From: Tetrahymena elliotti 4EA
Taxonomy: Eukaryota > Ciliophora > Oligohymenophorea > Hymenostomatida > Tetrahymenidae
Direction of reading: 5' to 3'
Assembly (NCBI GenBank): GCA_000231825.2
Contig: JH720388.1
Location: 177,063 to 241,062, forward strand
Length of the DNA stretch: 64,000 bases
Shown here: piece after piece, positions 38,233 through 50,019 of the stretch
Position numbering within the stretch: position 1 is the stretch's first letter
Layout of the letters: each line of letters begins with the position of its first letter
Made by a program: the position numbers and the translations under genes
Notes under the pieces: generated by a model
What the model was told of the DNA's origin: nothing
Database searches by the model: none
What the model saw: only the letters and a program-made list of their open reading frames with translations

Positions 38233-40406
38233 AGATATTAAAAATATTAATATTTATTTTCAAAAACTATTTAGATAATACATTTAAACGCTTAAAAAAT
38301 ATTTCTAAACTATCTTTACAAAAACAAAAATAATAAAGTAAGTATTCATTCTTTAATATGTTCACTCTCCAAAATAATAAATTTTACATTAAATTTTAAA
38401 TAAAATTAGTTAATAATAGATTTATTTTTACTTTATGTTAATAAAAAACCACATTCATAATTCAAGTAAACATTTTTAAATATTTCATTTCTATTTAATT
38501 GAAAAACCAAAAAATTGGATTTCCTTCAAATTTCTTAACTTTCTTATAATTTAAAGCTTGATATAAAAAATAATATAAAATATAATAATTATGAATTTTT
38601 TTTTGATTATGCATGATAATATAGTGTTTATTCTTTTTTTAAAAATAAAAAAGTTTTCATCTTTTAAACTGCAGAAATATATTCATTCTCTAAAAAAATT
38701 AAAAGTAATAAATTTTCCATTAAATTTTGAATGTTGTGAGTTGCATAGAATAGATAAAAAATTTAAATATTTCATTTCTATCTTATTGGGCAAAAATGGT
38801 ATTTCCTCAAATTTTTATCAAATAAGTCTGAGATAAAAATAATATAGAATTTATTAATATATTTTCTTCGATTTAGGTATACTTTTTTAAAATATCTAAC
38901 AATGTATATTATTAAATAATAAGTTATAAAAAATAGTTAAAAATGGAAAGTAGTTAAATATTTGATCTCATCTCTGTTAAGAAAAAAATACTTGAATTTA
39001 ATTTCATTTCAAATTTAGAATCTTTGATAATTGAGTTGACTCAGATTTTGTGAGAAAAATTTACAAAATTCAGATCAAATTTTGCTCATAAATTTGTTTG
39101 TATTTTATTATCAATTTGGTTTAGTTGATAAAAAGATTAATCTAGGATAGTGCTGCTCATTGTAAACATTTACAATTAGTAAAAAATATAAATTTAAATA
39201 ATGATTATAATGAGTAGCTATGATCAATTTTTTAGAGTAGAATATTTAGAATAATATCTAATGATTTACAAATTTTATATATTTTACAAAATCTAAGCTT
39301 TTTAGGATAGAAAAAAACTGTTGTTTAATCATTTCTGATGCTTTCAATAAATTACCCTCACTTTTGTGTAATTTTGAAATTTAAGTGATTAAATTGAATT
39401 TAAGATTTAATTTTTTAATTTTTAACGATAAAAAAAGTATTCGGTGGTATTTCCATTTTCAGATGCAGATAATTTGTAATTCAAAATAAATTTCAACTGA
39501 AATTATTTTAAAATTTAACTGATTTCTTTTGCTTATTTTTTTAAGAAAAAAATCTAATTTGGATTGTTTGTGTAAAACAATCAAAAAAATCAAAATAATG
39601 AAAACTTAAATGATAAATTAAACACATACCAATATTAACAAATAAATTATGAATTTAGAGTGGTAGTAAGTAAATCTAGTCAGTTTATTTTATAAAATAT
39701 ACTTGGTACTCTAATCAGGGAAAACTCTCTCTTGAATTTAAATAAACAGTAAAATAATTCTAATATAACATTTTAGTTGTCAATAAATTAGAATAGAATT
39801 TAAACAATTTTATCTTTAAAAATTCTATTTAAATTTAAATTTGAAATGCATTTATTTCACTTATTTTTTTAAATTTCATTTTAAACTTAAATGTCATTTA
39901 CTTGTGTTTTGTTTTTGATTTAGTTGTTTATTTTGTCTAGAAAAAGTTTTTGATTATTTGATTAATTTGTTTATTTATTAAAAAAATATGCGGAGTAATC
40001 AGAAATGGAAAAGAGAGTGTTTTTAGAATAATATAAGTTGCTTAGAGTTATTAAGTAATTGGTATTTATTTTAGATATGTTAAATTTTTTGAGCGAAAAA
40101 AAATTTAAATTTGAAATTTGTAATTAAATAAATTTAATTAATGAAAGATATAAATCAATGTAAATTTATTTGCAATTATTTAATAAATTAGTAGCAAATT
40201 TGATTTTGAATTTAGATTTTACCATATATTTTTTATGTGCAAATTATTCATTAAATAGACCTAATTACTTTTGTATGCAAATTATAATTACTAATAAAAT
40301 TATTAATTTATAATATTTTGACAACAAGTTAAAGATAAATAAACCGACCAGTGTCTTATTTTTAACAACATAAATACAATACGCACCAGCACTATCCATT
40401 CTTAAA
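38233..40406. other. AT-rich spacer with a diverged direct repeat
   Basis: No gene is seen. About 38363-38540 and 38680-38825 share ordered blocks (AATAAATTTT.CATTAAATTTT, AAATATTTCATTTCTAT, ATTTCCT.CAAATTT), so one is a diverged duplicate of the other. The 81-codon frame at 38591-38836 lies on this repeat. Confidence 0.5.
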
Positions 40407-41753
40407 ATGAAATTCCCAGAAGTTTAAACCTCAGTTGATAACTCCTAGAAAATCAAGAAGACTATATGGCAACATAGCGGATAGGTAGTCTACTTTGATT
40501 TTAGAAATACAGCTGCTTTTAGCTTTTTGGATTTATCATTTTTTTTAAGATTATGCATATTTTGATCATTTTCAAAAAATCTAAAAATCTTTCGAATAAA
40601 ACAATTTTGATTAAAATGAAAATTAATAAATATTTTTAAAATAACTTTTAGTCAATTAAAAATGAATCCACTGCTTAGTTTTTAGTTTAGAAGGGAATTT
40701 TGTCTCAGAGAACATTAAAGCTAGATAAATCTAGGATATTTAAGCCTAGTAATACTTTATATAGAATGTAAACAAGATCTCAAAATAGCAGTTAAAATTT
40801 AGATGAAAACAAGAAGAATTAATCTAAGGAAAATGTTTAAAAATAAGCCTAATATGATAAGGGAAATAAAGAAAATATCATTTGTGTTATTGGATAACTC
40901 GAATAGTATGAAAAGGTCAAAATAAACTCCTCTTCTAAGATATTTAATATTAACTAATAAAGATATAATATTGAAATTGAAGAAAATGAATAGCTACATA
41001 AAGTCAATTCAAAATATGAAAAAACTAATTAATAATTGAATAGAGTTCCTCTTCTTGAGATAAACTCTAACTGTAATAAACCCTCTTAATAACAATAAAA
41101 TAAACTCTATTAATCTAGCAATATACTTAACAATTTAATGGATATGAACAAAATTAAGATAGAGGAGGAAGATGAATAACAAGAAGAAAATGAAGATGAT
41201 AAAAATGAAAGAATTTTACAAGAAAAATTCAACTAAAAAAATAAAACATTAGAAACCTCTCTAAATTCATCAATTGCAAGCACTAATTTAAGTTCCTCAT
41301 CTAACTCTTTAGTTTCAAACATAGGTAGCAATAATAATAAAAACCAAAATAGTGTTTTTAATACTGAAAAGAAAGAAGCTGTTTTCAGCCCACTGAAGAA
41401 ACAACCTCAAGTCAATTCATTTTAACTCAACGATTATTTGGAAGGCTATAAAGTATACAAAAAAGGAGAAAAGTTATTCACATTTAAAATTTTCAAAGAA
41501 GACTTCTTAAAAATCCCAGCCCAATTCTCCAAAGTTATTACTCATGTAATTATATATTTTTAATCTTATTATCAAATAATTAATTGATTATTCTTAATTT
41601 TAATAGTCTTAAGATGATGATGTTAGCAGTGATGAAGATATCGTAAAAGGTGGAATAAAATTCAATTACAAATCTATTTTAAAAGAAATTTACACTGAAG
41701 CTTAATACTTAAATGCTCCACCCCTAGTATTAACTAATAAACTATTCTCTTGA
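40407..41753 (+). CDS. Hypothetical Asn/Gln/Ser-rich protein, 372 aa
   Basis: Three exons with introns 40485-40651 (GTAGTC..TTTAG) and 41546-41606 (GTAATT..ATAG), exactly 373 codons from ATG 40407 (MKFPEVQTSVDNS) to TGA 41751-41753. The middle is polar low complexity with an acidic cluster (KIEEEDEQQEENEDDKNE) and Ser/Asn runs. The C-terminal 90 residues look folded and may be the conserved part: YLEGYKVYKKGEKLFTFKIF, an acidic SQDDDVSSDEDIVKGG, then FNYKSILKEIYTEAQYLNAP. No family is recognised. There is no signal or membrane segment. Placement of an intron inside the folded part supports the gene model. Confidence 0.7.
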
Positions 41754-42787
41754 ATAAACAAATAATTATGATTTATAAGAAAATAAAACTAAAACACAAC
41801 TAATTAATTAATTTTATATTTAAAATACTTCCTTTTCAATCAACCAACGAACATGCAAAAACTACACACTAATTAAAAATAATATCAATAATAAACAAGA
41901 GTAAAATTTTGATTAATTAAAATATTTTATCTTCCTTATAAATTAATCTATTTAATTACTTCAATACATCTAAATAAAAATAATAATAATTAAGCATAGA
42001 AAAATGCTGCAAGACAACAAATTTCTTCATTTTTGAAGATAAGAATAGATAATAAATTAAAAAAGATTCAACTTAAGTAATAGCATAAAGTGATTTCAAT
42101 AGTGATTATATAATTATTATATTAATAAAATGAATCAATTTACTAATAAATAAATGTTAATTAATAATTTTTATTAATTTTGTGCTTTAAAATTTATATT
42201 TATTTATTCATTCTTTCTTTGTTTTTAAAAGCCAACAAATTAAAAAATTTGATTTTAGTTATTGAATTCATTATTTTTATAGTGATTATCTTTTACAATA
42301 TTGGAAAAATTAATTCGTATAATATCAAATAAATGTCAATTCATATTTTTTATTAATATTGGGTTAAAAATTTATATTTATTTATTTACTTAGGCATTCT
42401 TTCTTTCTTTCTTAGCTTTAAAAAATGCAAAAAATAAAATTAGAAGATTTGTTTTAATTGATAGAGGAATTGATTTCAATAGTGATTAAAAAATTTCTTA
42501 AATTAATCAAATTTAGTAGTAAATAAATTGTAATTTATAACTTTTATTAATTTAGTTCAAAAATTTTCTTATTCCTTCATTTGAGCTCCAAATGAAAAGA
42601 TATTTTTTCAGTAATTTTGATTTTAATAGTAATTATATGAATTAATAGAGTTAGTCAATTTACTAATAAATAAGTGTCAATATGTAATTTATATAAATTT
42701 TGTAAACCAAAATAATTTATTCGTTCATTCATTCTTTTTTATTTTAAAATTTTAGAAGATTATTGAAAAATGTAAATTAATTCATTT
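41754..42787. other. Spacer carrying the tandem repeats listed separately
   Basis: No gene is seen. The region lies between the 3' ends of two convergent genes. Its right two thirds are the degenerate repeat array. Confidence 0.6.
42091..42770. repeat. Degenerate tandem repeat, four units of about 150-200 bp
   Basis: Each unit opens with a form of TGATTTCAATAGTGATTA (starts near 42091, 42270, 42471 and 42619). An AAATAAATGTCAATT-like block, TTTTTATTAATTTTGT, and an ATTTATT.ATTCATTCTTTCTTT-like pyrimidine block follow. Spacing is about 179, 201 and 148 bp. Units are well diverged. The array sits in a convergent 3'-3' spacer. Confidence 0.7.
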
Positions 42788-43294
42788 TCAATTAAGTAAA
42801 ATTTCTAATTTGTTTTCACTCCAACTTCCTGTTATTTATTATTTATTCTCATTATTTAAAGTGAATACACCAGCTCCATCTATTTATTCATTTTTGAATC
42901 CTCCAAAATATTAAGATCCATTTACAAAGGATATTAAACCTGTACCATTTTTCAACCCTTCGCAGAATTAACCTTCATATTCAGTCCAAAGATTTTGATA
43001 ATTTGTGAGATCATTGTAATCAACTTCTATATCTTCTTAATTCTCTTGTTATTTATTTTAAATATTATGAAGTATTCCTCTACCGTGATACTTATTTTAG
43101 GACCATTCTCCTTCATAAATTAATTTATTATCACTTGAATAGTATTCTCCCAATCCGCTTATTTAATCATTTACGAACTCTCCTATATAATAGCTTCTAT
43201 CTGGAAAAATCAATTTTCCTTTTCCATTTTTTTAATTATTGAGTAATTGACCTTCATAAATACTTCCATCTTAATATTTTCTGTGAATAATCAT
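42788..43294 (-). CDS. MORN-repeat protein, 168 aa
   Basis: An uninterrupted frame of 169 codons from ATG 43294-43292 to TGA 42790-42788. At least five MORN units are visible: DGSIYEGQLLNNQKNGKGKL, YYIGEFVNDQISGLGEYY, YEGEWSQNKYHGRGIL, YEGQFCEGLKNGTGLI and YFGGFKNEQIDGAGVF. A polar linker lies between the third and fourth. MORN arrays form elongated scaffolds that bind membranes or partner proteins, often in cilia and cortical structures of protists. No enzymatic domain is attached. The frame remains open a little upstream of the ATG, so a 5' exon cannot be excluded. Confidence 0.85.
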
Positions 43295-44142
43295 ATTCTA
43301 TTCATAAAATAAAAAATATTTAAAATCATAATATTATACTTATTTTATTAAAAAATAATTAATATTTTAATCTTTAACTAATTATGCTTTTTATTTATTA
43401 TTTTCTTTTTAGCTTTGTTAAAAAATATTTAGCTTAATTGTGTAAAATGTGTTTTTAAAATATTATTTTATTTGAAATATTTTTACTGTAACTACATTTT
43501 TTTGAGAAATGAGATTAATCTTTTGAATAGGTATTGTGTTAACAATAGAAGTAGAGACAGGCTGTAAATTTATTTAGCTAGAATACATTTTAGTAATTAC
43601 TGGGATTTACTGAATTCTCTAAATTTTAGGAGCTAGAATCAAAGGACTCAAGCTTCTTATTCTAGTCTGTGTGCTGATAAATGAGGTATTAGTACTTATT
43701 TATTTGTGTTTATTCACTCTGTTATCTAGAATAACAGAGGTATTATTCATTTAATGAGGAGAAAAAGGTAAAAGAATTTTTTGTGAACCTAAATAAATAA
43801 ATTAAATGTTCAAATTATGGTACTATACACATAGATTTTACTTGTTATGAGAGGTTTTTGATAAATTAAAGATATGTTTTGGCTTAAATTTTGTGTATTT
43901 AGACTATTTTCTTGATCGATAGACTAGTTATGAATTCCTTTAATACAATTCATTGATTCTATTGTTTGATCATTCTAAATTTATTAATAGTTAAAAATCA
44001 TATTAGTTTTTTTATTAAATACTTTGATAAAATAAATTGTAATTTTTTATTAAATCCTTGAATGCCATATATGAAGTTTAGATAATTTATTTAAAATAAC
44101 TGAATAGATATTAATGTGTTGAAATAATTTACTATTTAATTA
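43295..44142. other. Spacer with one perfect hairpin
   Basis: No gene is seen. CTCTGTTAT (43717-43725), CTAGA, ATAACAGAG (43731-43739) form a perfect 9-bp inverted repeat with a 5-nt loop. About 43550-43800 is less AT-rich than the flanks, without a coding frame. Confidence 0.5.
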
Positions 44143-44790
44143 TCAATCATTATTTATCTATAATTCCTACAAAATCTATAATAAAAACAACCTAAATTCA
44201 TATGATAAAAGAGAAGGAATGGATATCCAAATTATATACTGAATAATTTAAATTTTTTCTTTTTTGGTAAAAAATACCTTTTCATTTGTTTCTTTTGAGG
44301 TTTGTAGAGTTTCTAAAATATCATTATTAATAGTTATTTGTTGTTTGTTTATTTTTTAATTTTAAGCTTTAGATACAGGAGTACTCTGGTATGAAATAGG
44401 ATAAAATATCTTTGGCTCTTTCTATATCTTTTTAATAAAATAAAATTGAGAAAAGATTATCTTTAAAATAGTTATTCGTTTTATTTCTTAGTCAAAATTA
44501 GATCTTACATTTATAATAGGAATCTATTTGGTAGATATGTGTACTATATTGCTTGCTGGAACCTAAACTGTCTTTATAAATGTTTTTGGATACTTTATAT
44601 ATGTTGTAGTACGATTAGAAGAGCAGCTCCTAAATTAAATATGCTAATTGTTTCCTGGCTTAAATGTATTCATAGATATATCAAAACAATCCTCTAAAAA
44701 ACCTATCTATAATTTATTTATTTGGTTTAATAAATAATTCAAAACTATTAATTTCTTTGCATTTGTTATTAATTACTTGATTTAGACCAT
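44143..44790 (-). CDS. Orphan basic protein, about 215 aa
   Basis: A minus-strand frame from ATG 44790-44788 (MVQIKQLITNAKKLIV) to TGA 44145-44143, exactly 216 codons. The middle has real-protein texture and is not low complexity: PGNNQHIQFRSCSSNRTTTY, KYPKTFIKTVQVPASNIVHI, EPKIFYPISYQSTPVSKAQN. No family is recognised. A 39-nt GTATTT..TTCAG segment near the end is a possible in-phase intron. The last ~30 residues may be intron or 3' flank, because TTATTATAG there looks like a splice acceptor. The C-terminus is therefore uncertain, and the N-terminus lies after an in-frame TGA about 13 codons upstream. Confidence 0.5.
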
Positions 44791-46471
44791 CGCAATTTCT
44801 ATAAATATTCTATTGAATCTTTTTCAATTAAAATCATTAATTTTTAATGATACTACCAATTAAGAATTACATATCTTTTTGAATAAATATGGAGATCAGC
44901 TTTGAAATATATTTGTAATTCTAGTGAGAAAAACTATTTAAAAGAGTAATTAAAAATATCAAATTTTTCAGCGCTAAGCATTTTAAACAAAGATAAATAA
45001 TAATAAAAATTTTAAATAAATATTTAAAGATGAAGATTTTAAAACAAATTCAAATCTATAATTTTGATTAAAATTTATTAAACAATTATTTTATTAGATA
45101 ATCTAATAAAAAGTATTCAAATAAAAAATAAAAAGAACTTAAGACCAAATTCTTTATTTTGGTAAATTATTAATTTGAGGATTTTTATAAAGAAAGGTAT
45201 TAATACTTTTGTAATTATATTGAGCTATAAATAATATTTGCTTATTAACATATTTTCTATTTACTAGTTTGCAAGTATAAAAAAAACTAAATTAAATAAG
45301 TATTTAGGATAAAGTTTAAATCGTAAACTATATAATATTTTTATATTTTATACCCAGTTTTCACTACTTTATGTTGTTTCTTTTAAAATAAAAATCATCA
45401 TAGCTATAATAATAAGATATTATTACTGCTAATTTTAATAAATATTTTTATTCCATTCATTCTTAGAAAAAATTTTAATATTTTCATCCAAAGATGAAAG
45501 GAAATTTGCCAACATTGTATTAGCCAAAATTATGGAATTCTGTTTTAAAACCTTAACTTTAAAAAAATAAATTAATAGTAAATAAATCAAAGCAATTTTA
45601 TTTTGAATATCAAAATATCCAAATTTATTAAATTTGTGATCCCATCAAAATATGAAGATTTTAGAGATTCAAAAATTAATTCCAGATTAAGCAGTAATAA
45701 AATTAAAATTTTATACTTTTGAGAATAAATAAGTCAAATAAATACTCTAATAACTTTTTTAAGAATCTAAATTTCTAAAAATATATCATTTTGTTATGAA
45801 ATTTTATTTTAAGATTTTAACTTTAATAAATGGATTTATGGAAAATAATAATTTTAAATCTTGATTAAGAAAATATCCAAATTTATAAGGTTTTTTAATA
45901 AAATATTTGAAAAATTTTATGAATAAATCTTTAAATTAGTAGAATTAGTTTTATTGAAGATCTAAAAATATAAATCATAAATATCAATGAATTATAAAAG
46001 ATATTTGATTTTAGGTTTAAAACGAATTGTATCCAATTTAGAAATGTAAATAATTCTTTTCTAATCAATTTTTACATAATTTTTGATAAAATCTAATTTG
46101 AAGAATCCATAAATTTATTCCTAAAATTTTCCATACTTTTTAGAAAAATCTAAGCACAGATAAATAGGAATAAGGAGAACAAATAATATTTTGTTAAAAA
46201 GATTAAAATTTAATAGGTGTATTTCAATAGAGGAAGAAAGTATTTTATATTGATTTAGAAATATTGATTTGAATTTACATTCAATTTAGAAATGGTTTAA
46301 CCTAATATGCTTTTGTCTTGCAATTAATTAGTAAGAAGTAAAGAAAATATAATCAAGAAGTAATAAACTTTTTTTAATTATAATCACTAAAGTGAAAATA
46401 CCTATTAATAATTAATAAAAATAATCTGAAAGAGCTAAATCAGATTTATTTTGAATTTATTAGGTTTTATT
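44791..46471. other. AT-rich spacer, no gene seen
   Basis: A/T runs and short frames. It holds the promoter region of two divergently oriented loci. Confidence 0.5.
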
Positions 46472-48960
46472 ATGGCTTTTAAACAAATTTTTTTTGTTCT
46501 TCTTAGTTTAGTCTTCATTAAAGCTGATGAGCGTGGCATAGGATGTGCCTAATGTATTTAGAATTAATGTACTTTTTGTCTTGAAGGTTTTGTACTGGAT
46601 GGCTCTAAAGGGGTTTGTGTGTATTAATTGTGTGAGTAAAACTTCCAACCGATATAAGATAATAATTATTTGAAAGGTACATGCTAATCACTATGTGATC
46701 TTTCATATATTAGGAATCAAGACTAAAATATATGCATATAAATTAATGAGTGATCTCTCTAAAATTAGTTAGGTCAAATAATTCCAAAAGATTAACATAT
46801 ATTTGATGTTTCAATCTACAAAAATAATTTTTATTCAATAATATACAATTAACAAATATAACTATTTGAGATAGTTTTACTCAACTTTACCTTTTTAAGA
46901 TGGAGATTTAAAAGCTATAAATGTTGATGGAGTGATATTTTTGTAAATAAAAGATTATTCTATTTTAATATGGGATTTAATTATTGATGAAAGATAGTTA
47001 TTGATAAGCTCATCAATGTATTAAGTAGGATAGATATTTATTTAAAGTATTTGGAAAAGGATATCTTATTGGTTTTATCATACAATCAAGGTTAAGATAT
47101 AGTTTATTATCTATTAGTCAATACAAATAAAAAATTTATAAATTAATTCAATACCTAAATAAATTAAAAAATAGTTTTTTTGACTCATATAAATAACTAT
47201 ATAATAGTATAAACTAAAAGTTAAATTTAAATTATTGAGTACTCTATTGATTGATCTTGCTAATCTATAAGTATAATTTTGGGAAAGCTCAAATGATATT
47301 TACTGCTATCAAATAAATCCTAATAATATAATTGATGTAATTGAAATTGAGCATAATTTATTCATTGCTTAATAAGATAAGATATTTATTTTTGATGAAA
47401 GTTAAAAATCTTGTGAAAGGCTCGAAATCTAAATAAATTAGATAAATTCAATTAGATCTGTCAATAAAAATGTTAGTGAAGAGTAATTACAGTATTTACA
47501 TAATTTATAATTTAGATTAAAAAAATTAATTAATTTCTAAAGTATGTGATAATTTTATTGATTTTGATGTTGTTCAAATTGTAGAAAAATAATAAAAAAT
47601 TCTTGTCCTACATAATAACAATTAATTAAAAATTTACTAAGAAAATAACTTAAATTTCTAGTTAATTTATTAATAATAATTAATAGATTAACAATTTTAA
47701 AATATAAACATTCTTTCAAGCTATTAAGAATAATAAAACTAGGGGTATTTAAGATTATTAATTTTATTTATTTGGCTCATTTTTATCAATCTAATAAAGA
47801 GATTTTACATAAAATAAAGTTATTTCTTTAAGTATTGGGAACTACTAATAACCTTACCCTACTCCTTCATCTTCTACTTAGAGAATAGCAATTCTTTATT
47901 CATATATGCAATTAGTAACTTGCCACTAAAATGGTGATTTAATATTTTATGATATTTCATCTATTTAAATCACTGAATTGCTCTTAAAGTTTTCTAACAT
48001 TGGTAATGTTTGTATGGATATATTTTCTTTTGTTGATAAATACATTATAGTAAAATTGTCTTCTTAGATATTAACCATTTAAGATTTAAGGAATAGATTG
48101 GAATATAGTTTAACAAATAGAAATATTACAATAAAATTAGAATGTATTCATTACAAGTAACAATGATTAGTTAGTAATTGTGATAGATTTAATAATGAAG
48201 ATATTGAATGATTAACTTAAATTAACTTTTGATGAGTGCTCAATGCAGATTTTATAAAATTTGGAATAACTGATTATTGTAAAAGATAAAATTTACATCC
48301 AAACATTAAACTCGTTGGGTTTGTTTCAATATGATGCTGGAAAAGATTTATATGAGCAAATGCTTACTAATCCCATAAGTAGCTAACAATATAAATCATA
48401 GCATTTTTTGCATTTTATCTAAAGCTCCTCTATACAAGCAAGCCTTATGTTACAAAAGATTTCAATAAAAAAGAAAAGTAATGCTACTTATTTCTGATAG
48501 TAAAAATAATTCTGTACAACTTTTACTATGCATCATACACATCATAGATAGTGATATAATTAATCATGTATGCATTTGATTATTATTTTATTCTTTAAAT
48601 ACTAATAATAATGCTAATAGAGTATTCTAATAATGTCAATTCTAATCTTAGCAAGATTCTAAGATGTATCTTACAAAAGCTCTTACCTTTAAAGGTGTCT
48701 AAAAAAATACTTAGTCTAAGATAAGTTACCTTTAAAACATTCCTTAGATGGAAGCTAATCAAGAAAAATCTTAATAAAATAATTAAACACAAAGCACTTT
48801 TTAACATAACAAATTCAAAAAAATATTAAACAAATTCCAAAACCAAAAATTTGTCTTAGTCCAAGTAAAATTTATTTTCTTCTTTTATTTAATTTAAGAT
48901 GTTTTGGAATTAGTGATCTAGCTTCTATAAATTAATGTGAATCTCCAACAATTTAAAAGA
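46472..48960 (+). pseudogene. Decayed Cys-rich / beta-propeller surface protein gene
   Basis: ATG 46472 opens a good secretory signal (MAFKQIFFVLLSLVFIKADE), then a Cys-rich segment (CAQCIQNQCTFCLEGF, CQSLCDLSYI). TGA 46751-46753 ends that frame, but coding-like sequence resumes at once in another frame (SDLSKISQV, then DGDLKAINVDGVIFLQIKDY, SILIWDLIIDERQLLIS). Further shifts follow near 47060, 47240 and 47540. Propeller-like pieces (FWESSNDIYCYQIN, NGDLIFYDISSIQI) continue to TGA 48168-48170, then a further piece and a C-terminal tail-like segment (YLTKALTFKGVQKN, IPQMEANQEKS). This order matches large ciliate surface proteins: signal, Cys-rich module, WD-like propeller, membrane part, cytoplasmic tail. 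At least four breaks cannot be explained by plausible introns, so I call it a pseudogene. Confidence 0.6.
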
Positions 48961-50019
48961 TTAAATATTCTAGAAATCCAAAACTTATGAAAATCAATGA
49001 AAATTAAATATTCAATTTAAATTTTTGATATAAAAAAATAATTCTACTCAGATTTTATGAAAAAAAATTTAATTTCTTAACTTTTTTATTTAATCCAAAA
49101 TTATTTTTTAATAAAATCATATTTTTTTGTTTCTGTAAATCATTTTATTTTTAGTAAATTCTTCATTAGTTTGTGTGTGCAAAGAAGACATTTTAATTGA
49201 ATTTCAAAACAAATTCTTTATTAGCTATAACATTACTCTTTTTTGTTAATTTATTTCCAGTTGAGTATATCCTATCTATTTTGAATGAAGACTCTTTAAG
49301 TGTATTAGTATTTAGTTCAAGATCATTTTAATAACTTGAGTAACTTGTAATTTTTCTTATCGATATTTTAGTGGGAGAGAGAAATACATTAAATAATCAA
49401 ATTATCATATTAATGATAGCTAATTACTCAGATTATAGATTATGAATTAGCTAAAAATTTCATTGCTAATTTCTAATTTTTGAAAGAATATTTATTTTAT
49501 TTTGTGCCTCTATTCAAAAGTAAAGATTAAGAAATAAAGTGAAGGTGTATTTTAACTTAACTAAACTAACAAAAACATATAAAAATATGAAAACACATAA
49601 ATCATGCAAATTAAATAATTATTTTATAATAAATGAATTCATAAAATGATGAAAAAAATAATAATCTTGAATAAGTAATAGCTTTTATCAAAATCAGTTT
49701 TAGTTCAAAAAATTCTCAAATTTATTAGTTTTTTTATTTTCATTATTTTTCTTTTTGAATTCTAAAAAGTTTTTATCATCTATAAAGATGTCCATATTAT
49801 ATCTAATTTATTTCATAAATGAATAGAAAAAAACTATTTTAGCAATAATTAATAGAAAATTTACAACTAGAGTGTATTACATATCATAAAGTTAAGCTTA
49901 ATAAATATTGATAAATTGAATGAAATTATTTATTTATTAATTAAAATAAATATCACAAAAAAAAAGGAAGAAAGATTTTGATTAATCTTTTAAAGTAAAT
50001 TATTTAGAGTTGAAATAAA
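48961..50019. other. AT-rich spacer, no gene seen
   Basis: Short frames only, up to the leucine-rich-repeat gene. Confidence 0.5.

Noticed and set aside
38591..38836. 81-codon plus-strand frame
   Set aside because: It sits on a diverged direct repeat, is Phe/Ile/Lys-rich, and has no domain.
48595..48807. 70-codon minus-strand frame
   Set aside because: Antisense to the tail-like segment of the surface-protein pseudogene, whose plus-strand reading (FKGVQKN, IPQMEANQ) is more protein-like.
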